Counted from the first letter of the stretch, positions 36,431 to 47,331 are shown. The stretch: 64,000 nucleotides of DNA from Mycoavidus sp. B2-EB (GCF_014218255.1 NZ_AP021872.1:496001-560000); one strand, 5' to 3'. Numbers and translations are program-made. The notes: a model not told the origin generated them from the sequence alone.

Positions 36431-36784
36431 ATGAAAAAGTTTTTATTGGTGCTGGCGGTAATCGGTGCAATGCACGTGAGTGCGCGCGCAAATGCCGCCG
36501 ACATCGCAAATGGCAAGCTATTAGTAGAGCGCAATAATTGCGCAGCGTGTCATGGCCTGGATATGAATCACCCGATCACCCCTGAATATCCGAAGCTGGC
36601 GGGGCAGTATGCGGACTATAGTTACTTTGCCATGCGGGCGTATCAAGTGGCGGACAATAATCCGCTTTTCGGCCGTAAAAATCCAATTATGAATGCGCAA
36701 ATGCAAAGTTTATCTCAACAGGACTTGCGCGATATTGCAGCTTATCTACAGTCGTTGCCTGGCGACTTGGTCTTAAAAAAATAA
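36431..36784 (+). CDS. Periplasmic class I cytochrome c, second of a pair
   Basis: The ATG at 36431 follows GCAGG. The 117-residue product has a signal peptide ending in ARANA and one heme motif C37-A-A-C40-H41. The likely axial Met is in NAQMQSLS, and QDLRDIAAYLQSL forms the terminal helix. Similarity to the preceding cytochrome in layout suggests duplication. The short gap of 34 bp indicates cotranscription. An earlier in-frame ATG at 36341 lies inside the upstream gene and has no signal peptide. Confidence 0.85.
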   Translation: MKKFLLVLAVIGAMHVSARANAADIANGKLLVERNNCAACHGLDMNHPITPEYPKLAGQYADYSYFAMRAYQVADNNPLFGRKNPIMNAQMQSLSQQDLRDIAAYLQSLPGDLVLKK

Positions 36785-36845
36785 ACTGAAAAAGGCGCTC
36801 AAGCGGAAGCGGTGAGCGTCTCTAAATTGGGCGTATGCCGCCGCT

Positions 36846-38159
36846 TTAAGGTAGATCATGCCCCTGAGTCTGCTCGATTAAGCCCGTGAGCAACTCGGTG
36901 ATCTGTTTGCGTTTATTCCCCTGCGCTTGGTTTAATGCGCGCATTGGGCCATGCATGAATTTATTCGTGAGCGCTTGAGCGAGCGCGGCCAGCACGGTCG
37001 CAGGATCGTCGCCGCGGGCTAGCATTTTTTGCGCTCGTTCGAGCTCAATCCGCTTAAAGGTATCCGCCTGGCTTTGCAGCGAGCGAATCACAGGCACTAC
37101 ACTACGCGTTTCTAACCATTGCATAAAATGCTGAACCCGCGTTTCAATAATTGCTTCAGCTTGTGTGATGGCGGCTTGTCGTAGCGTATGGCCTTCGCGC
37201 ACGATTGCCCCGAGGTCATCCACCGTATATAAAAAAACATCTTGGAGTTGTGCAGCTTCGGGCTCAATATCGCGTGGTACAGCAAGGTCAACCATAAAGA
37301 TAGGACGCCGCCGTCGCGCGCGTAATGCGCGTTCAACAGCACCCAGGCCAATAATCGGCAGGGTGCTGGCCGTGCAAGATATCACGATGTCAAACTCGTG
37401 CAGTCGTGCTGGCAGTTCTGACAGCGTGATGGCCTGACCGTTGAAGCGGTGGGCTAATTTGCTGCCACGCGCCAGGGTGCGATTAGCAATCACCAGCGCG
37501 CGCGGTTGGTGCGCAGCGAAATGGGTGGCGCACAGCTCAATCATTTCACCGGCACCGATAAAGAGTATGCGTTGATCCGCGAGGTTTTCAAAAATGCGCT
37601 GGGCAAGTCTGACCGCAGCGGCGGCCATTGAGACTGAGTGAGCGCCGATTTCGGTTTGCCCACGCACTTCTTTAGCCACCGCGAAAGTGCGTTGAAATAA
37701 TTGATTCAAATAGGTGCCAAGCGCGCCGACTTCAGAGGCGGTACGTACGGCATCTTTGAGTTGGCCAAGGATCTGAGTTTCGCCCAGTACCATTGAATCC
37801 AGTCCGGAAGCGACTCTAAATGCATGACGGACGGCTTCAGATTGTGGCAAAGTGTAAATATGTGAGGCAAGTTTGTCGGCCGGAAATTGGTGGTACTCGG
37901 CGAGCCAAGAAATGGCGTGCTCACGGGCGGCCTGGGTATGGGTGACGCAGTAAATTTCAGTGCGATTGCACGTAGAGAGAAGGGCCGCCTCGAGCAGTGA
38001 AGGTGCGGTGTGAGGTTTAATTTGAGCCGTATCGCGCCTAAGCCAAGCAGATTTCAACATCTGCAATGCGGGTTTAAGCTGTTCGACCGAAAAGGCGAGC
38101 CGCTCGCGCAAGGCAATTGGCGCGGTCTGATGATTGACCCCAATAGCGAACAGTTGCAT
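36846..38159 (-). CDS. hemA: Glutamyl-tRNA reductase
   Basis: HemA reduces glutamyl-tRNA to glutamate-1-semialdehyde, the first committed step of tetrapyrrole synthesis. The 437-residue protein begins [23 protein letters not shown] and has the catalytic Cys in [12 protein letters not shown] near residue 65. The NADPH-binding region is [19 protein letters not shown] near residue 200, and the C-terminal dimerisation helices are present. It is complete. It is divergent from the aminopeptidase gene across a 128-bp AT-rich gap. Confidence 0.95.
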   Translation of the reverse strand: MQLFAIGVNHQTAPIALRERLAFSVEQLKPALQMLKSAWLRRDTAQIKPHTAPSLLEAALLSTCNRTEIYCVTHTQAAREHAISWLAEYHQFPADKLASHIYTLPQSEAVRHAFRVASGLDSMVLGETQILGQLKDAVRTASEVGALGTYLNQLFQRTFAVAKEVRGQTEIGAHSVSMAAAAVRLAQRIFENLADQRILFIGAGEMIELCATHFAAHQPRALVIANRTLARGSKLAHRFNGQAITLSELPARLHEFDIVISCTASTLPIIGLGAVERALRARRRRPIFMVDLAVPRDIEPEAAQLQDVFLYTVDDLGAIVREGHTLRQAAITQAEAIIETRVQHFMQWLETRSVVPVIRSLQSQADTFKRIELERAQKMLARGDDPATVLAALAQALTNKFMHGPMRALNQAQGNKRKQITELLTGLIEQTQGHDLP

Positions 38160-38287
38160 TAGACAGTATTTTAAAAAGAATAGCTTAATTATAACTTTTT
38201 CTAACTTTTACTTTATGTTTGTCTGCGCGGTTTGCAGTATTCTGTGCACTTTGCCTAAGCTGAGCGCCAAACAGGAGTGGATCTTAC

Positions 38288-40105
38288 ATGAATTTATCCC
38301 CGCCAACCGCCGTCCCTGCGCTTGAACGGATTGCGCAATTGCGTGCCGCGATGCGGCGTGCAAGGCTGGATGCCTATCTCGTGCCTTCGACTGACCCGCA
38401 TCTTTCAGAGTATCCGCCAATGCGCTGGCAAAGTCGTGCTTGGCTATCTGGTTTTACAGGTTCGGCTGGTACTTTAGTCATCAGCGCGGATTTTGCGGGT
38501 TTATGGGTAGATAGTCGTTATTGGAGCCAAGCCAGCACGCAACTTGCAGGAAGCGGCATCGAATTAATCAAAATCGGCCCGAATCAAGCGCAAGCACATT
38601 TTGATTGGCTGGCCACCCGGACCGCTGCGGGGGGGGTAGTCGGCGTCGATGGGCAAGTATTAAGTATGGTTGCTGCAGCAACCTTGCAAACTGCGCTGAG
38701 TGCACGCCAGATCACCTTGCGCACGGATCTTGATCTGATTGAAGAAATTTGGCAAGAGCGTCCAAGCTTACCCGCAGCAGAGGTTTTTGAGCATCCGGCA
38801 CCGTATATTTCAATGACGCGGGGGGAGAAGCTCACCTGTGTGCGGGCACAAAGTCGTGCGCGCGGAGCAGATTGGCATTGGTTGTCAACGCTTGATGATA
38901 TTGCGTGGTTATTTAATCTGCGTGGCTCGGATGTGAGCTATAACCCAGTGTTTGTGGCGTATGCGCTGATTGGCCCAAGTTCCGCAACTTTATTTATGGC
39001 TCCAGGTAAAGTGCCGTTTGCGTTGCAGCAGGCTCTAGTGGCCGACGGCATTGTGCTTGCGCCGTATGAGCAGGCTGCCGAGGCGTTAGCGGGCTTGCCG
39101 CTGGACACGAAATTACTGATCGATCCGCGGCGCAGTAATTATCAGATGCTCCAATCTGTGCCGGCTCATGTCGGCATCATTGAAGCGATCAATCCATCTA
39201 CTTTACTTAAGGCGCGCAAGAGCGAGCTTGAGATCACGCAGATTCGCGCAACCATGGAGCAAGACGGCGCTGCTTTATGTGAATTTTTCGCATGGTTTGA
39301 GCAAGCGCTAGATCATGAGACGATCACTGAGTTAACCATCGATGAGCGACTGAGCGCTGCGCGCGCGCGCCGGCCAGGTTTTGTGACATTGAGTTTTAGT
39401 ACGATTGCGGGATTTAATGCGCATGGAGCAATGCCGCATTATTGCGCCTCAGAGGCTTCAAATGCCGAGATTACCGGGCAAGGGCTGCTGCTGATTGATT
39501 CGGGTGGGCAGTATTGGGGCGGCACCACCGATATTACGCGGGTAGCGCCGGTGGGTATCCCCAGCGCTGCGCAAAAGCGTGATTTCACGTTGGTTTTGAA
39601 AGGCATGATAGCCCTTTCCAAAGCGCGTTTCCCGTGCCTAATCCGCGCGCCTATGCTGGATGCGATTGCGCGCGCTCCGCTGTGGGCCGCGGGGGTGGAT
39701 TATGGGCATGGTACGGGCCATGGCGTGGGGTATTTTTTAAATGTTCATGAGGGCCCACATTCCATTTCGCATTATGCCGCGGCGGATCCTACTACCGCCA
39801 TGGAGCCCGGGATGATCAGCTCGATTGAACCGGGGATCTATCGGCCTGAGCAATGGGGCATACGGATTGAGAACCTAGTTGTAGTTCGCTCCGCACAGTC
39901 CAATGAGTTTGGCGAATTTCTTGAGTTCGAAACGCTCACCTTATGTCCGATCGATACGCGTTGTATCGAACCTAGTCTATTAGATGCTGACGAAATAATT
40001 TGGCTAAATGACTACCATAAAATGGTGCAAGCGCGGCTCGCGCCCCACCTGAGCGGTGCGGCGCGAGAATGGCTGAATGCTCGTACTGGTTCGCTATCGC
40101 GATAA
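38288..40105 (+). CDS. Xaa-Pro aminopeptidase, M24B family
   Basis: This cytosolic metallopeptidase removes N-terminal residues before proline. The 605-residue product has two creatinase-like N-terminal domains and the C-terminal pita-bread fold. Metal ligands are visible: two Asp in DSGGQYWGGTTDITR, His in GHGTGHGVGYFLNVHEGP, and Glu in SIEPGIYR and RIENLVVV. The length resembles three-domain XPNPEP1-type enzymes rather than E. coli PepP. Its start is preceded by AGGAG, ten bases upstream. It is divergent from hemA. Confidence 0.9.
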   Translation: MNLSPPTAVPALERIAQLRAAMRRARLDAYLVPSTDPHLSEYPPMRWQSRAWLSGFTGSAGTLVISADFAGLWVDSRYWSQASTQLAGSGIELIKIGPNQAQAHFDWLATRTAAGGVVGVDGQVLSMVAAATLQTALSARQITLRTDLDLIEEIWQERPSLPAAEVFEHPAPYISMTRGEKLTCVRAQSRARGADWHWLSTLDDIAWLFNLRGSDVSYNPVFVAYALIGPSSATLFMAPGKVPFALQQALVADGIVLAPYEQAAEALAGLPLDTKLLIDPRRSNYQMLQSVPAHVGIIEAINPSTLLKARKSELEITQIRATMEQDGAALCEFFAWFEQALDHETITELTIDERLSAARARRPGFVTLSFSTIAGFNAHGAMPHYCASEASNAEITGQGLLLIDSGGQYWGGTTDITRVAPVGIPSAAQKRDFTLVLKGMIALSKARFPCLIRAPMLDAIARAPLWAAGVDYGHGTGHGVGYFLNVHEGPHSISHYAAADPTTAMEPGMISSIEPGIYRPEQWGIRIENLVVVRSAQSNEFGEFLEFETLTLCPIDTRCIEPSLLDADEIIWLNDYHKMVQARLAPHLSGAAREWLNARTGSLSR

Positions 40106-40134
40106 TTGAAGCGCGGCGACTTAAAGTAGGCGCC

Positions 40135-41007
40135 TCATGATTCATTTTGTGTGGGGTCCGCGTGGGCGGAGATGTTTTGCAGCGCTATGGATGGTGTATC
40201 TGCTGCATTATAAGGAGGGCGTGTTTGGGCTGCAATCAACAGCGGATAGGTATTCACCGCGGCGGGGGCAGCTTTAGGTTGCGTTAGCGCAACTGGCGTA
40301 GGGTTAGGCTTAAGCAGCTGGGTCGTATCGTGCAGTACTTCTAGCGTATTAAATTGCCAGCCATTATAAATGGCGACTGCTGCGGCGCGGTTGGTTGCGC
40401 CTAATATTTTGAAGATGCTGGCTAAATGAATTTTAACCGTGCCTTCGCTGATATTGAGCGTGCGAGCAATCAGTTTATTGGTGTTGCCCATATTTAATAA
40501 ACGCATGATTTGGTGCTGGCGCGGTGAAAGGCGCATGGGGGCGTTACGCGGAATAAGTTCAAGCATAGCCGGTGGCTTGACGCAAATGGCAGGGGGGCGG
40601 GGTGCGCTGGGTAAAGTAGGGTTTAACGCGCATACAGGTACGTAGTGCCCCCCCAGTAGCACCAGTTCAAATACGCGTAAAATCAAATGTGGATTTAGAC
40701 TGCGGGGTATGATGCCGAGCACTCCCGCGTGCAGTAACGCATGGACGGTCGCGCGAGTTGTGTCGTCGGTTAAGATAGCCACTGGCAAGGTTGGATGCTC
40801 ACGCAATACACATAATAAATCAGCGATGCGCATCCAGCGCAATTGCCAATCAATCACAAGTAAATCGTGTAAATCGCGTTTTAAGCGAAGAGTTGCTTGC
40901 CGCCAGTCTTTTGCTTCAGCGAATTTAGCGCGGCGATCAATCTGGCGTAGGAGTGCTTTGAGCCCTTCGCGCCGTTCGGGTTGGTCGTTTAAAACAAAAA
41001 ATTTCAT
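40135..41007 (-). CDS. LuxR/NarL-type response regulator with a degenerate receiver
   Basis: The 290-residue protein pairs a receiver-like domain (residues 1-120) with a LuxR helix-turn-helix at about 158-220 (LSPRQHQIMRLLNMGNTNKLIARTLNISEGTVKIHLASIF) and a long Pro/Ala-rich tail. The phospho-acceptor Asp is present in LLVIDWQL. The acidic pocket near the start reads NDQ, and the conserved Lys appears as Arg in GIIPRSL. It may act without classical phosphorylation. No sensor kinase gene is adjacent, so it is orphan. A 9-bp inverted repeat lies 42-64 bases upstream. Confidence 0.8.
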   Translation of the reverse strand: MKFFVLNDQPERREGLKALLRQIDRRAKFAEAKDWRQATLRLKRDLHDLLVIDWQLRWMRIADLLCVLREHPTLPVAILTDDTTRATVHALLHAGVLGIIPRSLNPHLILRVFELVLLGGHYVPVCALNPTLPSAPRPPAICVKPPAMLELIPRNAPMRLSPRQHQIMRLLNMGNTNKLIARTLNISEGTVKIHLASIFKILGATNRAAAVAIYNGWQFNTLEVLHDTTQLLKPNPTPVALTQPKAAPAAVNTYPLLIAAQTRPPYNAADTPSIALQNISAHADPTQNES

Positions 41008-41048
41008 TGGAATGCCCCTCCAATTGGATATTGTTCACCATGAGCGTG

Positions 41049-41071
41049 GCGTAAAAATCTGGTTTTTACGC
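41049..41071. promoter_or_regulatory. Perfect 9-bp inverted repeat upstream of the LuxR-type regulator
   Basis: GCGTAAAAA at 41049-41057 and its complement at 41063-41071 flank TCTGG. It is placed 42 bases before the regulator start, so autoregulatory binding is plausible. It could alternatively form an RNA hairpin. No terminator T-tract fits. Confidence 0.4.
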
Positions 41072-41198
41072 GGCAAAAAGATTGCAACCAAAATATAGTG
41101 CAACCTAGGGTGTATCTTGACAAATTTCCTGGGCATTGACCCCCTAGCCAAAAGACATAATTTTGCCTCGTGCTCGACCAGGGGCAAAGAGTTCAAAT

Positions 41199-42398
41199 TT
41201 AATGGAAATGTGGCTGAGTGGGTTCAATGTCAGCAGGCATTTCTGCATGCACAATTTCGCCAAGTGGGTTGGCGTAGAGTGGGCCATTGCAGTCTTCGCA
41301 GTATTCCGGATCAAAGCGGCCAGCGTGTCGGCGAATATCAACGATATTGGCTTCTTTTAAGAGGGCGATAATATCATCCAGTGGGCTATTGGCCGTTTCA
41401 TCTTGTTCAGCGGCAAGCGCGGCAATGTCTTCATGGCCGTAGAGCGGCCAGACAATGCCATAGAGCACGGTGTTATCGCCTCGTTGCGTAAAGCCAATCC
41501 GATATTCATCCACGCGATGTTCGCCAAAGCCTCCGATAACGGCGCGCAGTCCGCTTGTATTAGGGGCTAGGGTATCTTTGAGATAACGTATCGCTGTGCG
41601 CAAAGTGTGCGGCCGAATTTTTTCATCCGCAGTGCGACAGGCTGCATGGTAAGCGTCAGGCAATAAGCATTCTAATTCGCAGCCAGGTAGTGCTTGCGCG
41701 AAATTCGCGCCACCTTGAGCGGCCCATTGTTTGAGGCAATCTCTGCGCTCGATGCGCATACCGTTTTCTTTTTCTTGCCAACGAAAGAGGGCCTGGCCAG
41801 CCGGGGCAGCCGCAACGGCTAATAGAAAACGCGGGTCAGCTAAAACCGGAGCAATTTCCGGTAATTCTCGAGAATGCAAGGGGAGTTGAATCGGGCGGCG
41901 CTCAAGCGCTGCTTGCGCGAATTGTTGGGTGAGCCGGTAAGTTTCAATCTGCTGCTCTGGCAGTTGATCAATACTGTATAGATAAGGCGCCATCGCAAGC
42001 CGTACACCATCCGCTAGGATGTGCGCTTGTAAATGAGCTTGCAGCGCATTGACGGTATCGGGTTTGAGCGGGCCCAAAGGGATTGTGTAGCGGGTCCAAG
42101 CGAGCACGGGCGCAGCAATCAGTACGGCATCCCACTGGCCATTTTCATGAGAGAGAGTCAGTGATTCACTGTGAGCGTCTGTAGTTTCGGCTAAAACACT
42201 GTATGCGCCTGAGTGATTCTGCTGAAGGCGCTCCAATGCGGCATCGAGAGTGGCTTGGTTGCCCTGACGAAAGATTTTTGCCACGAGGGCATCGGTTTGA
42301 GCTTCCCAAAAACGATCTTCAGTGCGGCTGCCTGATACATAAGATGCAAGGCATAAGCTGATTAGTTTCTCGGCATCCGGAGACAGGCGTTTGGTCAT
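41199..42398 (-). CDS. DUF2863-like conserved protein
   Basis: The 399-residue product from the ATG at 42398 (a TTG two codons upstream is also in frame) has no catalytic motif that I recognise. Its overall sequence resembles DUF2863 proteins of Burkholderiales, with a C-terminal metal-type knuckle C-x2-C in YCEDCNGPLYANPLGEIVH that may bind zinc. Function is unknown. It lies downstream of rne on the same strand, beyond the rne terminator. Confidence 0.6.
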   Translation of the reverse strand: MTKRLSPDAEKLISLCLASYVSGSRTEDRFWEAQTDALVAKIFRQGNQATLDAALERLQQNHSGAYSVLAETTDAHSESLTLSHENGQWDAVLIAAPVLAWTRYTIPLGPLKPDTVNALQAHLQAHILADGVRLAMAPYLYSIDQLPEQQIETYRLTQQFAQAALERRPIQLPLHSRELPEIAPVLADPRFLLAVAAAPAGQALFRWQEKENGMRIERRDCLKQWAAQGGANFAQALPGCELECLLPDAYHAACRTADEKIRPHTLRTAIRYLKDTLAPNTSGLRAVIGGFGEHRVDEYRIGFTQRGDNTVLYGIVWPLYGHEDIAALAAEQDETANSPLDDIIALLKEANIVDIRRHAGRFDPEYCEDCNGPLYANPLGEIVHAEMPADIEPTQPHFH

Positions 42399-42465
42399 GT
42401 GCAAGCGTATCGAAGATTTTTTGAGTACAAGATGAAATATTCTATGCCTTTTTTATAAGGATTTA

Positions 42466-42521
42466 TAAAAATAATAAAAAAAGAATCCAGCCTCGCTGCC
42501 TTTTGTCAAAGGCTGGAATTC
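42466..42521 (-). terminator. Rho-independent terminator of rne
   Basis: GAATTCCAGCCT at 42521-42510 (minus) pairs with AGGCTGGATTC at 42493-42483, with one bulged base. It is followed on the minus strand by a T-rich tract. It lies 26 bases after the rne stop. Confidence 0.8.
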
Positions 42522-42546
42522 ATTCATTATTGGCGTTTCTTCATGC

Positions 42547-45243
42547 TTATTTTGTCTCGGCCATTTTTGCGGTTTCAACTTGTTGAATTGGAGTGCTTTC
42601 TGCTTGCGGTAAACGCTTGCGCTCGCGTCTAACGCGTGGCGGCTCAGTGATTAAAGCGGTGGCTTCATGAGCACGGTGCAGTTTATCGCTATCTGTATTG
42701 ACGAGGACAAGATGGGTTGTTTCAAGCATCCGATCTAAGGCAGCAGGCCTTGGCGTCATTTTAGGCTCGGGCAGGTTTGCTGGAGCCGGTGCCAGGGAGC
42801 TTGCAGGCTGTGCTGCTGGAGTGGCAGCTAAAGCCGGTGGGTTCGGAATGGCGGTGCCGGCGGGCGACACATTGACACTTGCTGGCTGAGGTGGCGCAGG
42901 TGGCTGTAGCTGAGCCTGTTCCGGTAAGCGCGGCGCGCTGTCGGTTGATTGAGTGAACTCAGTAGAAAATTCAGCTGATCGGGAGCGAGGTTGGTTTGCA
43001 TCATCGCGTTCGCGGCGACCGCCACGCCGCCCGCGCCGACGGCGGCGACGTTCTTCGCCTTCGGGTTGAGCTGTGGAGGCCGGATCTGGGTGCCCAGCTG
43101 AGGCAACCAGAAATTCATCAGAGCGGTCTGTTCTAGGAACGTCTGGGGCTGCCGCGACCGTTTGATTGGGTGCCGGGGTAGGGGTTGGCGCTCGTCTATG
43201 ATCCTGCCGTCCGCTCCGCTCTGGGCGTCTGCCGCGTTCTTGGCGTTCGCTAGGCTCCTGCGTTGGGGTTGCCGGCTCGAGCATCTCCACCGGCTCTTCG
43301 GCTGGAGTGCGCGCATCACGCCGCTTGCCGCCGTTACGTGCCGCCCGCTCGTTGTTAGGCTCACCGGTCCGGCTTGCATTACTGCCGCGGCGGGTACGGC
43401 CGTTATTGTTATTACGCTCTTGTGCAACGCTTTTATCCGCTGCTCGCTCAGTGGTAGCTTGGGCTGGGCGCGTGCGTTGCGAAGGGGTTTTTTCAGGAGT
43501 GGTGGATAGCTCGGCGGGGGAGAAACTAAACCAGCGCTTAAACCAGCTAAATAAACCGGAGTTTTCTGTTTCCAGCCGATGTGCGCTAGCGGTACGACTG
43601 AGTTTGCTGCGCTTAGCGATAGGCGCAGGCTGTTCTGGCGAAATTCCCTTAACCGCAGCTTCCTGTTTGGGGCGGATTTCTTCCGTACGCTTGCTATAAG
43701 CCATTTCCAGTTCCATTTCACGAACTGCTTTTTCAGCCATGCGGTGACTGATATGGATCTCATCGATATGAGGGTCGTCGTGCCGCAATCTTTCTAGCTT
43801 ATAGTGCGGAGTTTCCAGATATTTGTTTGGGATTAAGATAATTCCAACTTTAAAGCGACTTTCAATTTTGTTAATTTCTTGGCGTTTTTCATTCAGTAAG
43901 AAAGTTGCGACTTCAATTGGCACTTGGCAATGAATCGACGCGGTGTTTTCTTTCATCGCTTCTTCTTGAATAATGCGCAAGATTTGCAAAGCGGAAGATT
44001 CGGCATTGCGAATATGGCCCGTGCCGTTGCAGCGTGGGCATGTGACATGGCTGCCTTCGGATAAGGCGGGGCGTAGTCGTTGGCGCGATAGCTCCATCAG
44101 TCCAAAGCGCGAAATTTTGCTCATCTGCACGCGCGCTCGGTCATGTTTGAGCGCGTCTTTTAGGCGCTGCTCGACTTCGCGCTGATTCTTGGCAGATTCC
44201 ATATCGATAAAATCGATAACGATCAAACCGCCTAGATCTCGTAACCTGAGCTGCCGAGCGACTTCGTCAGCGGCTTCCAAATTAGTGCGCAGCGCGGTTT
44301 CTTCAATGTCGGCGCCTTTCGTTGCGCGGGCGGAATTGACATCAACTGAGACTAATGCTTCGGTATGGTCGATGACGACGGAGCCGCCAGAAGGCAGGGA
44401 CACGGTACGCGCATAAGCGGTCTCAATTTGATGTTCGATCTGAAAGCGAGAAAACAGCGGTACATCGTCATGGTAGCGTTTGACTTTATGTAGGCTGTCG
44501 GGCATGACGATGCCCATAAAGGCGCGTGCCTGCTCTTCAATCTCTGCCGTATCAATTAAGATTTCGCCAATATCGGGCTGAAAATAGTCGCGGATGGCGC
44601 GGATCACTAAACTGGATTCTAGATAAATCAGGAGTGGGCCTTGCATATCGTTGGCCGCTTCTTCAATGGCGCGCCACAATTGCATCAGATAATTGAGATC
44701 CCACTGTAATTCTTCGATGCTGCGGCTAATCCCTGCGGTGCGAGCGATCATGCTCATGCCGTCTGGTAATTGCAGTTGCGCCATCGTATCACGCAGTTCT
44801 TGGCGTTCATCGCCTTCGATGCGGCGCGAGACACCGCCGCCCCGCGGATTATTCGGCATGAGCACCAAATAACGTCCAGCGAGCGAGATAAAGGTCGTCA
44901 GCGCCGCGCCTTTATTGCCGCGTTCTTCTTTTTCAACCTGAATGATCAGCTCTTGCCCTTCACGCAGCACATCTTGGATCCGCGCCGAGCGCATGTCGAT
45001 CCCTTCTTTGAAATATTGGCGCGCGACTTCCTTAAAGGGTAAAAAACCATGGCGTTCTTCGCCGTAATTGACAAAGCACGCTTCTAGCGAGGGCTCAATA
45101 CGGGTGACGACTCCTTTATAAATATTGCCTTTGCGTTGTTCTTGCCCAATGGTTTCAATATCAATATCAATGAGCTTTTGCCCAACCACGATGGCCACAC
45201 GAAGTTCTTCTCGTTGCGTGGCGTTAAAAAGTATGCGTTTCAT
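42547..45243 (-). CDS. rne: Ribonuclease E
   Basis: RNase E is the central endoribonuclease of mRNA turnover and RNA processing. The ATG at 45243 begins [19 protein letters not shown]; an upstream in-frame ATG adds nine residues. The 898-residue protein has the S1 domain, catalytic Asp in VDVNSARAT and in VIDFIDM, and the zinc-link cysteines in TCPRCNGTG. The C-terminal half is a disordered, Arg/Pro-rich scaffold with a [14 protein letters not shown] cluster for RNA binding. A long leader may support autoregulation. Confidence 0.94.
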   Translation of the reverse strand: MKRILFNATQREELRVAIVVGQKLIDIDIETIGQEQRKGNIYKGVVTRIEPSLEACFVNYGEERHGFLPFKEVARQYFKEGIDMRSARIQDVLREGQELIIQVEKEERGNKGAALTTFISLAGRYLVLMPNNPRGGGVSRRIEGDERQELRDTMAQLQLPDGMSMIARTAGISRSIEELQWDLNYLMQLWRAIEEAANDMQGPLLIYLESSLVIRAIRDYFQPDIGEILIDTAEIEEQARAFMGIVMPDSLHKVKRYHDDVPLFSRFQIEHQIETAYARTVSLPSGGSVVIDHTEALVSVDVNSARATKGADIEETALRTNLEAADEVARQLRLRDLGGLIVIDFIDMESAKNQREVEQRLKDALKHDRARVQMSKISRFGLMELSRQRLRPALSEGSHVTCPRCNGTGHIRNAESSALQILRIIQEEAMKENTASIHCQVPIEVATFLLNEKRQEINKIESRFKVGIILIPNKYLETPHYKLERLRHDDPHIDEIHISHRMAEKAVREMELEMAYSKRTEEIRPKQEAAVKGISPEQPAPIAKRSKLSRTASAHRLETENSGLFSWFKRWFSFSPAELSTTPEKTPSQRTRPAQATTERAADKSVAQERNNNNGRTRRGSNASRTGEPNNERAARNGGKRRDARTPAEEPVEMLEPATPTQEPSERQERGRRPERSGRQDHRRAPTPTPAPNQTVAAAPDVPRTDRSDEFLVASAGHPDPASTAQPEGEERRRRRRGRRGGRRERDDANQPRSRSAEFSTEFTQSTDSAPRLPEQAQLQPPAPPQPASVNVSPAGTAIPNPPALAATPAAQPASSLAPAPANLPEPKMTPRPAALDRMLETTHLVLVNTDSDKLHRAHEATALITEPPRVRRERKRLPQAESTPIQQVETAKMAETK

Positions 45244-45740
45244 GAAACGGCTCCGGAGCAGCTCGGCCAATTCTTGCCTTAAGGCAGTAAAGAACGGCGC
45301 GCTGCATTTTATAGTGTTCTAAAAACACGCTAGGCCTGAAGTTTTGGAGGAGTACAGAATTACCTTTCTGGCGGCTCTATTTTGAGCGGAGCCAAGGGTA
45401 TGCGAATTTACTGGCGCTGAGTTTCTGATCCATTTAGCGCCAAGTATCGTGCCGATTTTCGCCATTGACTAGTTAAATTCAGACTAATCAATAAAATTCT
45501 TTTCAACCCAATCTTCTTTGCCTTTCGGGACTTTTTTTAGCTGAGCTGGCCTAACCTAAGCTGGGGCTCTGGCTAAAACAAAATCCGGGCGTGCAACATA
45601 TCGTCTAGCTTCAATGAGCGACAGCCGCCGGTTATCCAAGTAAAATGGCTGTCTATTAATGCTCATGCCAGGTGCAATCTACGCATAAAAGGTGCATGCA
45701 CTCTTCTATACGGACTTGCCGAAGGCAAATTATATGCAGA
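45244..45740. other. About 500-bp divergent intergenic region between rne and rluC
   Basis: The rne side probably holds its long 5' leader, which in E. coli serves feedback control by RNase E. I cannot define its ends. An inverted repeat (GACAGCC, 45620-45626, with GGCTGTC, 45647-45653) lies in the middle. I see no open frame with coding character and no tRNA. Confidence 0.35.
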
Positions 45741-46751
45741 ATGAATAAGTTAGGCAAAATATCTGTGCAGCACCCACTACCCAACTCGGTCAAACTGCTT
45801 ACGATTGACGATGCTGCGGCTGGACAGCGGATCGACAATTTTTTACTACGCATCTGTAAGGGCGTACCCAAAAGCCATATTTACCGCATCGTGCGCAGCG
45901 GTGAAGTGCGCGTCAATAAAGGCCGGGTAGATACTGCGTATCGACTAGCGATAGGGGACATTATACGCTTGCCGCCGATGCGTATTGCGCTTAAGGAGAA
46001 TAATCTCTCTCCGCCTTTAGACAGCGCCGCGCCGAGCGCAAATTTTCCGGTGCTGTACGAAGATGATTGTCTGCTGGTGATTAACAAGCCGGCTGGCGTG
46101 GCGGTACATGGTGGTAGCGGGATTGCCTTTGGTGTGATTGAACAATTGCGGCGGACTTACCCCAACTTCAAATTTCTCGAATTAGTGCATCGGCTCGATC
46201 GTGAAACATCGGGTATTTTGTTATTGGCTAAAAAACGCTCTGCCTTAACTGCATTACACGCTCAACTACGAGACAACCAGGTTGATAAACGTTATTTAGT
46301 CTGTGTGCATGCTGATTGGCAGGCAGCGCGCCAAATTGTAAAAGAAAGATTGCATAAATACGTGACCGCTGAAGGTGAGCGGCGCGTATGCATCCATGAA
46401 CAAGGCCAAACCGCGCATACGGTGTTTAATTTAATTCAGCGCTTTACAGAGTATGCATTGCTAGAGGCTGAGTTAAAAACTGGGCGTACGCATCAGATTC
46501 GAGTTCATTTGGCCCATTTGGCGGCCCCAATTGTGGGCGATGATAAATACGGCGATTTTGCTTTGAATCGCCAGTTAGCTCGCACGGCGGCAAAGCCAGG
46601 ACTTAAACGGATGTTTTTGCACGCGTATAAAGTGAGTTTGACGCATCCTGTCAGTGGTGTGCGGCTCGCGCTTGAGGCCCCTTTGCCAAACGACTGCGTG
46701 CGGTTTCTTGAGCAATTGAGCCCGTTGCAGGGTGCAGGGAAAAAACACTAG
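45741..46751 (+). CDS. rluC: 23S rRNA pseudouridine synthase RluC family
   Basis: RluC converts uridines 955, 2504 and 2580 of 23S rRNA to pseudouridine. The ATG at 45741 gives 336 residues; an in-frame ATG at 45672 lies upstream without a ribosome site. An N-terminal S4 domain contains GQRIDNFLLRICKGVPKSHIYRIVRSGEVRVNKGR, and the catalytic motif is HRLDRETSGILLLAKK near residue 153. The C-terminal GRTHQIRVHLAHL is also present. It stands divergent to rne, the Burkholderia order. Confidence 0.92.
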   Translation: MNKLGKISVQHPLPNSVKLLTIDDAAAGQRIDNFLLRICKGVPKSHIYRIVRSGEVRVNKGRVDTAYRLAIGDIIRLPPMRIALKENNLSPPLDSAAPSANFPVLYEDDCLLVINKPAGVAVHGGSGIAFGVIEQLRRTYPNFKFLELVHRLDRETSGILLLAKKRSALTALHAQLRDNQVDKRYLVCVHADWQAARQIVKERLHKYVTAEGERRVCIHEQGQTAHTVFNLIQRFTEYALLEAELKTGRTHQIRVHLAHLAAPIVGDDKYGDFALNRQLARTAAKPGLKRMFLHAYKVSLTHPVSGVRLALEAPLPNDCVRFLEQLSPLQGAGKKH

Positions 46752-46757
46752 CTACAA

Positions 46758-46794
46758 GGGGTAGTTTGCACATAGCTGCCAAAAGTGCCATCTT
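46758..46794 (+). repeat. Left terminal inverted repeat of the Tn3-type element
   Basis: 37 bases starting GGGG, the usual Tn3-family end. It matches the right end at 35 of 37 positions after reversal. It lies seven bases after the rluC stop. Confidence 0.8.
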
Positions 46795-46936
46795 TGTTTC
46801 AATAGATCTGGCCGGTTCTCCCGCTTAACAAGAATCATTTTTATTTCAAGCACCAACACACTATCACGTATGATATATCTAATGATAGAATTTCCACCTT
46901 CGATAGCCAAGGCGCTCATATGGAAGGGAATAAACG

Positions 46937-47323
46937 ATGAAATGGCAATGGAGCGAGGATGAGCTTCATACTCACTGGTTCTTGTCTCCGGCTGAGTTCG
47001 ACTTGTTTTCCCGAAAAACTAAACATGGCCGCCTCGGATTCGCTATTCTTCTGAAGTTTTTTCAAAGCCAAGGTTACTTTCCAGAACATTGCCGCGCTGT
47101 CCCAGATACAGTGGTTTGCTACTTGGCAAACCAGATTGGCGTGGCCGTTGAAGGTCTGAATCGTTACGACTGGGCTGGGCGCACAGGTAAGCGTGATCGC
47201 GCTGAAGTCCTTACCTTTTTGGGGATCCGCCGACATGATCAAAAAGACAAAAATGAGTTGGCGATGTGGCTACAGACAGAGATATTGCCAGACGATCCAT
47301 CGCTTGAGCATTTGCAGAATTAG
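46937..47323 (+). pseudogene. Truncated Tn3-family transposase, N-terminal DUF4158 domain
   Basis: The 128-residue product begins MKWQWSEDELHTHWFLSPAEFDLFSRKTKHGRLGFAILLKFFQSQGYFP, which is the conserved DUF4158 domain at the N-terminus of Tn3-type transposases (normally about 1000 residues). It stops after SLEHLQN. The transposase catalytic domain with its DDE residues is missing; a C-terminal fragment survives in the next ORF in a different frame. It should be inactive. Confidence 0.85.
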
Positions 47324-47331
47324 GCAAGGTG

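Noticed and set aside
42698-43797. Long open frames opposite the rne C-terminal region
   Set aside because: They are shadows of the repetitive Arg/Pro/Ala-rich rne coding sequence and have no start sites or family features.
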